Origin: an uncultured Spirochaeta sp.
GTDB taxonomy: Bacteria; Spirochaetota; Spirochaetia; DSM-27196; Alkalispirochaetaceae
DNA: 64,000 nucleotides
Assembly (NCBI GenBank): GCA_913030605.1
Contig: CAJWEZ010000001.1
Coordinates: 1 to 64,000 of the forward strand
Direction of reading: 5' to 3'
Under the pieces are notes generated by a model that saw nothing but the letters and a program-made list of their open reading frames with translations, ran no database searches and was not told the DNA's origin. The number at the start of each line of letters is the position of its first letter. The first letter of the stretch is position 1. This document shows, in pieces, positions 8,944 to 17,781 of the stretch. The position numbers were made by a program, and so were the translations under genes.

Positions 8944-10314
8944 ATGACCCAATCCCGTTTTGACTCTGTTGTATCTGCACTTCGTGCGCTTACCGATGAC
9001 GTATCGTCGTTCCTTCCAATCCGGACGGCACGAACCCTTTTGTCGCGATCCGTCCAGCGACCGGCGCCACCGGCGCTGCGCATTGGACAGCACGAGGCGG
9101 CGCTGCCGATCGTACAGGGCGGGATGGGCGTCGGGATATCGCTGTCGGGTCTCGCCTCCGCCGTCGCCAACGCCGGCGGCATCGGTGTGATCGCCGCCAA
9201 CGGGATCGGACTGCTGGAACAGGACTACTATCGCGACGGCCGCGCCGCCAACCTGCGGGCGTTCAGGCGGGAGATCCGCACGGCGCGGGAAAAGACGAAC
9301 GGTCTCATCGGCGCCAACATCATGGTGGCGGTAAACGACTTCCACGAACTCCTGGATGTTGCCATCGAGGAGCGTGTGGATGTCGTCTTCATGGGCGCCG
9401 GACTCCCGATCAAGGGGTTGCCCGTTGACCGCATGCGCTCTGCAGGTGTCGCGGCGGTGCCGATCGTGAGTTCCGTCCGGGCGGTCGACATGATCTTCCG
9501 TATGTGGAACAAGATCTACAAGGACGTACCGGACGCGGTCGTTTTCGAGGGGCCGTTGGCGGGCGGTCACCTCGGTTTTTCGGCGGAACAGATCGACGAC
9601 CCGGAGTACCAGCTGGAAGCGATCGTGCCGCAGATTGTGGAGGCCCTGGTGCCCCACGAGGAACAGGCGGGGCGCCGCATCCCGGTGATCGCCGGCGGCG
9701 GCGTCTTCACCGGTGAAGACATGCAGCGGGTCCTCGATCTCGGTGCAGCGGGCGTTCAGATGGGCACGCGTTTTGTGGCCACCGATGAGTGTGATGCCGA
9801 CCAGGCGTTCAAGGACGCGTTTGTCTCCGCGACGGCGGAGGACATCGGCCTGATCAAGAGCCCCGTGGGGATGCCCGGTCGGGCGATCCGCAACCAGTTC
9901 ATTCGCGATGCGGAGGAGGGTAAGCGACCGGCGTTCCGCTGTGCGTGGCAGTGCCTGTCGAGCTGCAAGGCCGACGACGCGCGCTACTGCATCTCCATCG
10001 CGCTGAACAACGCGCGGCTGGGGCGGCTGCGGCAGGGGTTCGTGTTTGCCGGCTCCAACGCCGCCAGGGTGACCGCGATTCAGCCGGTGGCCGACCTGAT
10101 CGCCGAGCTGCGGGACGGGTACGTGGCGGCGGTTCAGCGTATAGTCGGCGGCCGCGTCGGGGCGTTGGTCGAGCGGATCGACGCGCTGCGTCGGCAGTAC
10201 GCCGCAAAGCGGGCGGCCGACGCTGCTGCGGCCGCCGAGATCCGAGACCAGATCGCCGCCCGTCTGGCGGAGGCGTGGAGCCTGGTCACGGCGAGAACTG
10301 ACGCGGTGCGATAG
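8944..10314 (+). CDS. Nitronate monooxygenase / FMN-dependent 2-nitropropane dioxygenase-like protein
   Basis: 456 aa; 'LPIVQGGMGVGISLSGLASAVANAGGIGVIAANG', 'VPIVSSVRAVDMIFRMW', 'IPVIAGGGVFTGEDMQRVLDLGAAGVQMGTRFVATDECDAD'. Confidence 0.85.
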   Translation: MTQSRFDSVVSALRALTDDVSSFLPIRTARTLLSRSVQRPAPPALRIGQHEAALPIVQGGMGVGISLSGLASAVANAGGIGVIAANGIGLLEQDYYRDGRAANLRAFRREIRTAREKTNGLIGANIMVAVNDFHELLDVAIEERVDVVFMGAGLPIKGLPVDRMRSAGVAAVPIVSSVRAVDMIFRMWNKIYKDVPDAVVFEGPLAGGHLGFSAEQIDDPEYQLEAIVPQIVEALVPHEEQAGRRIPVIAGGGVFTGEDMQRVLDLGAAGVQMGTRFVATDECDADQAFKDAFVSATAEDIGLIKSPVGMPGRAIRNQFIRDAEEGKRPAFRCAWQCLSSCKADDARYCISIALNNARLGRLRQGFVFAGSNAARVTAIQPVADLIAELRDGYVAAVQRIVGGRVGALVERIDALRRQYAAKRAADAAAAAEIRDQIAARLAEAWSLVTARTDAVR

Positions 10315-10382
10315 TCGCACCGCCGGGACAGGTAGTCGTGGACTCCCGGCCGGCGGTCGCCGACCGGGGCCGTTCCGGAGGG

Positions 10383-10907
10383 CTACACTTCCGCGAGATA
10401 GACGATTGGCTCGGTGAACTTGTGGAAGCTCTTGCGCGATTCCGGCGAGAGCGCGCGGAACGCCGCCGGCGAGATCACCATACGCCCCCGGTGTGAGTTC
10501 TGCCCACCCGAGCCCAGGGACGCTGCGATGTTCACGGTGTCGCCGTGAATGTCCTCAATGGCCACCGGTGGAAGAGCGGCTACGGCAAACTCGCCGTAGT
10601 GCGCGCCGACCCGGAGGTGCGGATAGGACCCGGCCACTTCCAGCGTTGCCTCCGTTTCACGCTTGAGGGCGATCAGGGCCGCCACGCCGGCGTCCACCTG
10701 CGATGCGGGGAAGTACCCCAGCGCGCTGTCCCCGAGGTACTTGACCACCGTTCCTCCGGCGCCTTCTACGTGGCGCTGGGTGAGAACCGCGAAGCGGCCC
10801 AGCGTGTCCACAAGGCGCGCAAGGTCCATCCCCTTGATCAGGCGACCAAAGCCGGTGAGATCGGTCAGGAAAACCAACCCTTTCGTAATGTGAGTGTCCA
10901 TTGACAT
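10383..10907 (-). CDS. Stand-alone class III nucleotidyl cyclase homology domain protein
   Basis: 174 aa; 'FLTDLTGFGRLIKG', 'VVKYLGDSALGYFPA', 'LRVGAHYGEF', 'DIHGDTVNIAASLGS' cyclase motifs. Confidence 0.7.
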   Translation of the reverse strand: MSMDTHITKGLVFLTDLTGFGRLIKGMDLARLVDTLGRFAVLTQRHVEGAGGTVVKYLGDSALGYFPASQVDAGVAALIALKRETEATLEVAGSYPHLRVGAHYGEFAVAALPPVAIEDIHGDTVNIAASLGSGGQNSHRGRMVISPAAFRALSPESRKSFHKFTEPIVYLAEV

Positions 10908-11093
10908 CCTCCGTCGATGAGTTGCGCAGACGGTCCATACGCCCGACAGTCCAAGGATGTATCGCCGGCCCGTGCGTCCGGCAGTTTGGTGAGCATGTTT
11001 AGAATACCATGAAAAAGGCGCCGCCGGGAGAAGATCGTGCCGTCGGCCCGGAAAATTTTGAACCGGACGGAGAATCAGGCTAAAATCGGGTGC

Positions 11094-11615
11094 ATGACTC
11101 CCAGCGAACTCCGTGCACGTCTCGAACGGGCACGTTCAGTGACCCTGGAACTCTACTCTCGTGTGCCATCGCACCGACGCGGCGAGCACTCCGGCCCGGA
11201 TCGGTGGTCGCCGGCGATGGTGCTGGAGCATCTCCGTCTGGTTGACCAGTCGACCGCGGCGGTAGTCGGGCGCCTGGCGCGAAGGGCCGGTGGCATCGCC
11301 GGCGCCGCGCCCACCGAGATCGACATGCCCCACGACCTGGACGCCCTTGTGGACACCGTCATGGACTACCCCGTGGTGGCGGGCGCCGAGCCTGTAGACC
11401 GGGACCCCGAGACGGTGGCAGCGGAACTGGACGTGGCGAGAGCGCAACTCAACGAAAGTGTCGACGCCGCCCTCGCGGTTGACTGCGGCGCGCGTACGTT
11501 CCCGCATCCGATCATCGGCCCGCTGACGGCGTACGAGTGGATCGCCTTTGTAAGCGTCCACGAGACGGGCCACCACCGTCAGTTGCGGGACATCCTCGAC
11601 GAGCTGGCCGGATAG
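11094..11615 (+). CDS. DinB-like family protein
   Basis: ATG 11094; 'RWSPAMVLEHLRLVDQSTAAVVGRLARR ... SVHETGHHRQLRDILDELAG'; DinB/DUF664-like four-helix pattern. Confidence 0.6.
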   Translation: MTPSELRARLERARSVTLELYSRVPSHRRGEHSGPDRWSPAMVLEHLRLVDQSTAAVVGRLARRAGGIAGAAPTEIDMPHDLDALVDTVMDYPVVAGAEPVDRDPETVAAELDVARAQLNESVDAALAVDCGARTFPHPIIGPLTAYEWIAFVSVHETGHHRQLRDILDELAG

Positions 11616-11656
11616 GTCGCCGGTGCCGTTGGCACCACCGGCGACGCTATCGATCC

Positions 11657-14101
11657 CTATCGCTCTTCCAGCACAAACTCCACGCGACGGCTCTTCCACC
11701 GGTTGATGGTGTCGCCGTGGGGTACCACCGGGCGGGACCCGCCGAACCCACGGGTCGTGATGCGCGCCGGTTCGATGCCGCGCTGAATGAGCGCTCGCCG
11801 AATCGCGTCGGCTCGTGCCAGCGAGAGGGGAAGCAGTACTTCATCCTGTTCGCGTCTCGCTCTGACCGGATCTGCCCAGAGCAGACTCACCGCGTGCCCC
11901 TCGATCCGAATGTCGTAGGTCGGGTATCGCTGCAGCACCTCCGTCACGCGGTCAAGGGTGGTGAGGTTCGCCTGCACGATCTCCGGTTCCAGGTTGAGAT
12001 AGTCGGCGGTGAACGGTGCGAAGTTGATGCTGGACAGGACGATGCGCAGGGAGTCACCCTGCTGGAGGACGAGTACGTCGGTCATTATGTCGGTCGTCGT
12101 CGAGCCTGCGTTGCCGTACACGTCAGTGGCCGAAACCTCGAGCGGATATCGGGAAACCGATTGAACCCGTTCACCGGAGGCGGAACGGCCGTCCCACGGC
12201 ACCTGTCGCGGTATGGTGCGGTCCCCACTCCGGCGCCAGAACTCCTGGCCATAGGGGTCGACGATGCGCGCCTGCCAGGATGTGACCAGGCTTGGGTCAC
12301 GAATCGCGAGGCCGATGGTGAGCACGTCGTTCACACCGTCGTCGTCGGGCGAGAAACGGCTCGGCGAGAGGGCCACGTCGATCACCGGCCCGGTTGTGTC
12401 TACGGCGAAGGTCCTCGAGGTGGCGGTGGATACGTTCCCCTTTTCGAATTCCACGGTGAGCTGCGCTTCGTAGGTGCCGTCGGGTGCGATACCGGCGCCG
12501 TCGCGCTGGCCGTTCCACTCCACACGGTCGGTCAAAGGCGAGCCTTCACCGGTGAGAACGAACACCTCGTTGCGGCGAGTGTCGCGGACCGCCGCGGTCC
12601 ACCGAGACACCTCGATGTCCGGGGGAATCGTGAACACCAGCGGAAGCGTATCGAACAACCCGTCGCCGTTCGGCGAAAAGCCCGCAGCATCCGCACGGAT
12701 CGCGATCGGCGTGGGGCGTGTGTCGAGGCGGATCGCGTCCACCGACGCTCGGCTGCGGTTTCCGACGACGTCGTGCGTCTCAACCCGGTACAGGTAGGTG
12801 CCGTTCGCCACGAGGGTCCCGGAGGCGTCGGTGCCATCCCAAACGAGATCTCCTGCGGCTCCGTCCCATTGATACCGTCTCACGACCGTCCCGTCGCGGG
12901 AGACGATCTCACCGACACCGGAGCCGTCGAACCCCGAGCTCTGACGAATCGTGATTGTGTCACGGCGGCCGTCGCCGTCCGGAGAGAAGAGGCGATAGTC
13001 GGCGGAGGCTGTCACCGCCGGCGGTGTGGTATCGAGTTCGAACGCCGGACTGGCGGTGGATACGACATCGCCGTTGCGATGCTCGACGGTGAGGACGGCG
13101 CGATACGTCCCGTCCGGAAGAACGGCGCCGGAATCAGCGGTGCCGTCGAACACAACCGCTTGCGCCGCCCCGGAGACCGGGAGGTTTCGCACGGGCCGAC
13201 CGGCGATGTTGACGACCGTCAGCGACGCCCCGGTAACCGTGTCGCGGTTCGTTCCCGCGATCGTCAGTGACACGGTGTCCTGATCGCCGTCGCCGTTGGG
13301 GGAGAACACGCGCCGGTCCACGGAGACGGACACCGCCCGCGGCACGGTATCCAGGATGAGGCCCGGTACGTCAAAGCTGGCGGAGTTGCCGGCCAGGTCG
13401 GTGCTGGATACGCGGTAGGAATACGGAGCCGACGGGAGGATTGCGCCGGTGTCGTCGGCGCCGTCCCATACCACATCGGTGGCGGCGCCGGTCCAGGTCC
13501 AGTGGCGACGCACCGACCCCGTCGCGTCGAGGATTTCGCCGGTCCACTGCTCCTCAATGGATGACCGACGCTGAAACACGGTGATCGTATCCAGTCGCCC
13601 GTCTCCATTGGGCGAAAAGGCGGGGAAGGCCACCGTGGGCTCGACAAACGGAGGGAGGTTGTCCACAAACACCACGATGTCGTCGAGCCGCGCGACGCGG
13701 TCGCGGTTATCGCGGACTTCAACGGCGACGCGGTAGGGACCGTCGAACGCCCACTCGCCGGTGTCGGTCGTGCCGTCCCACAGCAGGACCTCCGGCGGGG
13801 CCACTCCGCCACGCCTGCGGAGCTGATACCAGCGCCGAGGTTCCGCGGTCTCCTGGATCGAATAGACGGAGTTACCGCCGGCGTCGAGGACGTCGATCCG
13901 AAACTCCGTGATGATCGACCGGTCGACCGGGAGCACCGACGCGGGTATCGACAGCTCGTCCTGCACGCCGTCCTGGTTTTTCGGAGAGATATAGAACTCG
14001 CGCTCCTGCCCGAGATCGACACCGATATCACCGGTTGTCGCACACGAGGCGACGGCGAGAACCGCGGCGACCACCACCAGTCGCCAAATCTGTCTGTCCA
14101 T
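11657..14101 (-). CDS. Lipoprotein with multiple FlgD/Ig-like 'FSPNGDG' repeats and C-terminal OmpA domain
   Basis: Start MDRQIWRLVVVAAVLAVASCATTG (lipobox AVASC); repeated FSPNGDGxxDT motifs; C-terminus 'YPTYDIRIEGHAVSLLWADPVRARREQDEVLLPLSLARADAIRRALIQRGIEPARITTRGFGGSRPV...NRWKSRRVEFVLEER'. Confidence 0.8.
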   Translation of the reverse strand: MDRQIWRLVVVAAVLAVASCATTGDIGVDLGQEREFYISPKNQDGVQDELSIPASVLPVDRSIITEFRIDVLDAGGNSVYSIQETAEPRRWYQLRRRGGVAPPEVLLWDGTTDTGEWAFDGPYRVAVEVRDNRDRVARLDDIVVFVDNLPPFVEPTVAFPAFSPNGDGRLDTITVFQRRSSIEEQWTGEILDATGSVRRHWTWTGAATDVVWDGADDTGAILPSAPYSYRVSSTDLAGNSASFDVPGLILDTVPRAVSVSVDRRVFSPNGDGDQDTVSLTIAGTNRDTVTGASLTVVNIAGRPVRNLPVSGAAQAVVFDGTADSGAVLPDGTYRAVLTVEHRNGDVVSTASPAFELDTTPPAVTASADYRLFSPDGDGRRDTITIRQSSGFDGSGVGEIVSRDGTVVRRYQWDGAAGDLVWDGTDASGTLVANGTYLYRVETHDVVGNRSRASVDAIRLDTRPTPIAIRADAAGFSPNGDGLFDTLPLVFTIPPDIEVSRWTAAVRDTRRNEVFVLTGEGSPLTDRVEWNGQRDGAGIAPDGTYEAQLTVEFEKGNVSTATSRTFAVDTTGPVIDVALSPSRFSPDDDGVNDVLTIGLAIRDPSLVTSWQARIVDPYGQEFWRRSGDRTIPRQVPWDGRSASGERVQSVSRYPLEVSATDVYGNAGSTTTDIMTDVLVLQQGDSLRIVLSSINFAPFTADYLNLEPEIVQANLTTLDRVTEVLQRYPTYDIRIEGHAVSLLWADPVRARREQDEVLLPLSLARADAIRRALIQRGIEPARITTRGFGGSRPVVPHGDTINRWKSRRVEFVLEER

Positions 14102-14313
14102 GGATGTCCTTTCAGCGTCGCCCGCATCGGGTGCCGGCGTCGGCTGATGAAATAACCATCCACACCCCGAAAGGTGACATTTTCCGGACAATGTCGTGCC
14201 GAAAGGCGCAAAAACTACAGAAATATGTGCCCAAGGCTGTCGGGTGCGGTCCGGAGGCCTTGCGAAAACCGATCATGACCCTCAGACTTGAGGACCAACG
14301 GGAGGCTGACACT

Positions 14314-14748
14314 ATGGAACGCTCGTCCGAACAGAACGAACGCCGTGACGAATACGACGACTACGAGGAACTCAGGGAGCGCCGGGACCAGATAGCCGCC
14401 GAGATCGAAGAGTACAACAAGGAGCATAACCGAATCCGCACCATGCTCGGCAGCATCGGCGGTCAACGGTACTCCAAGCGCGACATGATCGTGAACGCCG
14501 CGTTTCTGGTGGCGATTATCGGGCTGTTCGGCCTGGAACTGATCACAAAGTTCATGCCCACGTACATTTCTCTCGAGGTTGGTGTACTCCTGGTATCGAT
14601 CAAGATCGTGTGGATGATCCACAGTCAGCACCGGTTCAACCATTTTCAGTTCTGGGTTCTGAACTCGATCGAATACCGCGTGAACGAGGTGCAGTCACGC
14701 GTTCATACGATCGAGAAAACGATGAACAAGCTCACGACGGATCGCTGA
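14314..14748 (+). CDS. Membrane protein with N-terminal coiled-coil (uncharacterised)
   Basis: 145-aa product from ATG 14314: MERSSEQNERRDEYDDYEELRERRDQIAAEIEEYNKEHN... two TM segments; RBS-like gggaggctgac. Confidence 0.5.
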   Translation: MERSSEQNERRDEYDDYEELRERRDQIAAEIEEYNKEHNRIRTMLGSIGGQRYSKRDMIVNAAFLVAIIGLFGLELITKFMPTYISLEVGVLLVSIKIVWMIHSQHRFNHFQFWVLNSIEYRVNEVQSRVHTIEKTMNKLTTDR

Positions 14749-15580
14749 TCACGCAATACGACGACCCGGTGACGTTCCGGTAGAACCCGGTGGTCATGGT
14801 TCGCAGGCGGTCCATGGCTGCGTCGCCGGTGCAGTGCGAGAGCCCAAGCAGCGGGATTGTGTCGTCGGTCAGATATGCCAGAGCCTCCTCGAGCCGCTCC
14901 CCATGTGCTTCCACCAGGTGCGTGCCCCCGAGTACCGCGTGGATCGGCGTGTCGAATCGCCATCGCACAGTGTCCAGCATGTTCATGATGCCGGGGTGTG
15001 AGCATCCGACGAGGACGACCAGCCCCTTCGGGGTCTCCACCGCCAGGGACACTTCGTCGCGGAAATCGTCCACCTCGACCGCGGCAGCCGGTGCCCGTTG
15101 AACCACAAATCGCGGGTTGGGGCCCTCGCAGTCGTGGGTCCGTTCGAAACTCCCGATTGCGTGAACTCCGGGTACGAGTTCCCGGACCGGATCGTCCAGC
15201 TCGTGCAGCGAGCGTGCGTGACCGGTGCACCACGTGCGGTCCCAGGACGGGCCGAGATAGGTCTGCGAGTATCCGTCCGTGGAAAACTTTGGGTCGAAGA
15301 ACGACCGCCCCACATACAGGTCAAACCCCGTGACCCCGGCTTCCACGAGGTACGGCAGGCCGTTTGTGTGGTCGTAGTGCCCGTGGCTGAGCACGACGGC
15401 CTCCCCCGCCGAAAGATCGATGCGTAGGAGGCGCGCGTTGTGCACCAGCCCGCCGCTCTGGCCGGTGTCGAAGAGCAGCGTGTGACCGTCGTGTTCCACA
15501 AGCATGGACAGACCGTGCTCGGTTGCCAGTGACCGGTGCGCCCCGGGACGGTTCTCAACCAGCGTGGTGATCCGTGTCAT
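14732..15580 (-). CDS. MBL-fold metallo-hydrolase
   Basis: 282 aa; 'HTLLFDTGQSGGLVHNARLL', 'VVLSHGHYDHTNGL', 'VLVGCSHPGIMNML'. Confidence 0.82.
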   Translation of the reverse strand: MTRITTLVENRPGAHRSLATEHGLSMLVEHDGHTLLFDTGQSGGLVHNARLLRIDLSAGEAVVLSHGHYDHTNGLPYLVEAGVTGFDLYVGRSFFDPKFSTDGYSQTYLGPSWDRTWCTGHARSLHELDDPVRELVPGVHAIGSFERTHDCEGPNPRFVVQRAPAAAVEVDDFRDEVSLAVETPKGLVVLVGCSHPGIMNMLDTVRWRFDTPIHAVLGGTHLVEAHGERLEEALAYLTDDTIPLLGLSHCTGDAAMDRLRTMTTGFYRNVTGSSYCVISDPS

Positions 15581-15609
15581 CGTCCATGCCTCCTGCGTGC
15601 GTCTTCAGT

Positions 15610-16650
15610 CTACCCCCGACGGTCGGGCAGCTCAATCGGAACTGCGACCTCGAGGAGGTCTGACCAGCGGCACAGGTCCGCTGCCAGTTGGTCGGAAATC
15701 GGAATCCCGTGGCGCCGGGAGTCGTCGCCGGCGGCTCCGGAGCGCGCCCCCGGCATGCGGAGGGCAGGGGCACGGTCCTGCATCGCCGAGAACGCGCTCG
15801 CCACACGCCGCCCGAGGTCGTCGGACCCGCCGAACCGGTTGAGGTTGATTGCCAGCACCGTCTGACTGTGCACCCGCCAGCCCCCCACCGGGACCACGTC
15901 CGTGCACATCTCGCCGCCGGAGAGACCGGCGGTCAGTACTTCATGCATCATCGCAAGACCGAAGCCCTTGTGTTCACCCATCGGGGCCGGGACTCCACCG
16001 TCCAGGATCGCGCCGGCGTCGGTGGAGAACCGGCCACGGTCGTCGCGTCCCCAGTGGGGTGGAACGGGCTGGTTGTGCGATCGCCGTTCTCCGAGTGTGC
16101 CGAGACTCGCGTAGGCCATGGCGATATCCAAAAGAAACGGGTGGTCACCGCCTGAGGGAGCGGCAAATCCGATCGGATTGTTTCCGATGACACGGGCGGT
16201 GGCGTCCGGACTTCCCATGCACGGGTCGGTATTGCTCCAGACTATGGCGAGGCAGTTGGATTCCAGCGCCTTCTCCGCGTACGGCGCCGCGGCCAGAAAG
16301 TGGTTGGAATGGCGAACGGTTGCCAGGGCGACCCCAAAGTGCGCGGCGTCTGCGACAGCGCGGTCGGTAATGGTGCTGACGCAGTACTCGCCCAGCGCGC
16401 CACCACCGTCGAAGGCCGATACCGCCCCCTCGTGGGAGATTTCCCGGATCTCCGCATCCGCCACAATCATCCGGTCCCGGAGCAACCGCAGCCGCTGGGG
16501 CAACGAATGAATGTCGTGGTGCCCCACCTGGCGGATGGAGGCGCGAAGAAACACGTCGGCCGCCGCGGTGGCAGCGGCGGTGCCCACACCGGAGGCCCGC
16601 AAAAGGCGCTCCGTCCATGAGCGAAGATCAGCTGTCGCCACACGTATCAT
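15610..16650 (-). CDS. Malate/L-lactate/ureidoglycolate dehydrogenase family oxidoreductase (Ldh_2)
   Basis: 346 aa; 'VSTITDRAVADAAHFGVALATVRHSNHFLAAAPYAEKAL', 'IGNNPIGFAAPSGGDHPFLLDIAMA', 'GEHKGFGLAMMHEVL'. Confidence 0.85.
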   Translation of the reverse strand: MIRVATADLRSWTERLLRASGVGTAAATAAADVFLRASIRQVGHHDIHSLPQRLRLLRDRMIVADAEIREISHEGAVSAFDGGGALGEYCVSTITDRAVADAAHFGVALATVRHSNHFLAAAPYAEKALESNCLAIVWSNTDPCMGSPDATARVIGNNPIGFAAPSGGDHPFLLDIAMAYASLGTLGERRSHNQPVPPHWGRDDRGRFSTDAGAILDGGVPAPMGEHKGFGLAMMHEVLTAGLSGGEMCTDVVPVGGWRVHSQTVLAINLNRFGGSDDLGRRVASAFSAMQDRAPALRMPGARSGAAGDDSRRHGIPISDQLAADLCRWSDLLEVAVPIELPDRRG

Positions 16651-16769
16651 GGCGACAGCATACCGGAGAGTTGCGGCGGATGTTTACCGGCGGCGGCACA
16701 TCCCAACAAACGACAGACAAGGCTGCCTGTCGTTCGGGAGCGGCCCTGGAGCAACCATTCCCGGAACAT

Positions 16770-17684
16770 TCATTCCAGGTCAGCCTGCATCTCCACCTGG
16801 GACACGAACGTCTCGAATCCGCACGCCGCGAGCACTCGGAGGGCTTCGGCGTCGGGTGCCGGCACATTGATGACGGTGAGGCGGGAGGGTTCGGCCAGCC
16901 TGGCGGCGCGGGCAAGGACGCGCATCAGGTGCTCGACCGTCGTCCACCCGAGTTGCATCAGGCTCCCGGAGTCCGTGTTGAGCACACAGAACGCCTGTGG
17001 CCGGGCCGCGCGGCCCGCCTCCGGGAGACACTCGACCAACCGACAGGTGGCGGATACCGCGTTGATCGATTCGGCGGCGTTCTGCCACGACGGCGTGAAC
17101 GTACGCAGATGGGTGAAACGGGCGGGGAGGAACGTACCCACAGGGCCTTCCGTGACGCTGTCGCCGGAGGACCCGTACTCGCCCACGCTCCGGCGCAGGC
17201 AGCGTAGCTCGTGAAGAACGGAAAACCCACTGCGTTCGTAGAGGCGAATTGCGGGCGTGTTGTCTGCAAGAACCTCAAGGAGGCAGCGTCGGTATCCATG
17301 AGATCGAAGACCGCCCATCCAGGTCTGCATGAGTTCGGTGCCCAGACCGTTGCCCTGGGCGCGGGCCCGAACGCCCGTGCCGGCGTTGTACGCGGTCAGG
17401 ACGCCGTTCAGATATCGGGCGCCACACAGAACGAAGGCGGTCAGCCGTCCACCGTCGAAAACGCCGAGGGAGTGATCGAGGCGCACGCTCCTGGCGCGGA
17501 TGAGCCTTGAAAGCGCATCGGCATCCATCGTCACGGGGACCTGGTATCCGGAGAACGCGTCGTTGAATGCGTCGGCGATTTCTTCGAGGGAGGTGTTTTC
17601 AAGGGACCCGATACGGTCGTTCACCCCAGGAGTGTTCCTCGGTTTGCCGCTGTCGTCAATGCGGATCCGCTTCAGCGCCTCCAC
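16770..17684 (-). CDS. GNAT family N-acetyltransferase
   Basis: 304 aa; 'ARAQGNGLGTELMQTWMGGLRSHGYRRCLLEVLADNTPAIRLYERSGF' GNAT motif A/B. Confidence 0.75.
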   Translation of the reverse strand: MEALKRIRIDDSGKPRNTPGVNDRIGSLENTSLEEIADAFNDAFSGYQVPVTMDADALSRLIRARSVRLDHSLGVFDGGRLTAFVLCGARYLNGVLTAYNAGTGVRARAQGNGLGTELMQTWMGGLRSHGYRRCLLEVLADNTPAIRLYERSGFSVLHELRCLRRSVGEYGSSGDSVTEGPVGTFLPARFTHLRTFTPSWQNAAESINAVSATCRLVECLPEAGRAARPQAFCVLNTDSGSLMQLGWTTVEHLMRVLARAARLAEPSRLTVINVPAPDAEALRVLAACGFETFVSQVEMQADLE

Positions 17685-17781
17685 GTACGGTTCGTGCTAC
17701 AATACCGTCATCCCGATACACGCATGCCGCGCCGTCTCCACCCAGGGACGCGGCGGCGTGCACCACAAGGAGTTCTCCACC

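Noticed and set aside
4887-10320. Long minus-strand ORFs 4887..6302, 6299..7699 and 8893..10320
   Set aside because: Shadow ORFs opposite rbsC/rbsB, rbsA and the nitronate monooxygenase; no recognisable domains.
11537-13270. 577-aa plus-strand ORF
   Set aside because: Antisense to the OmpA/FlgD-like lipoprotein.
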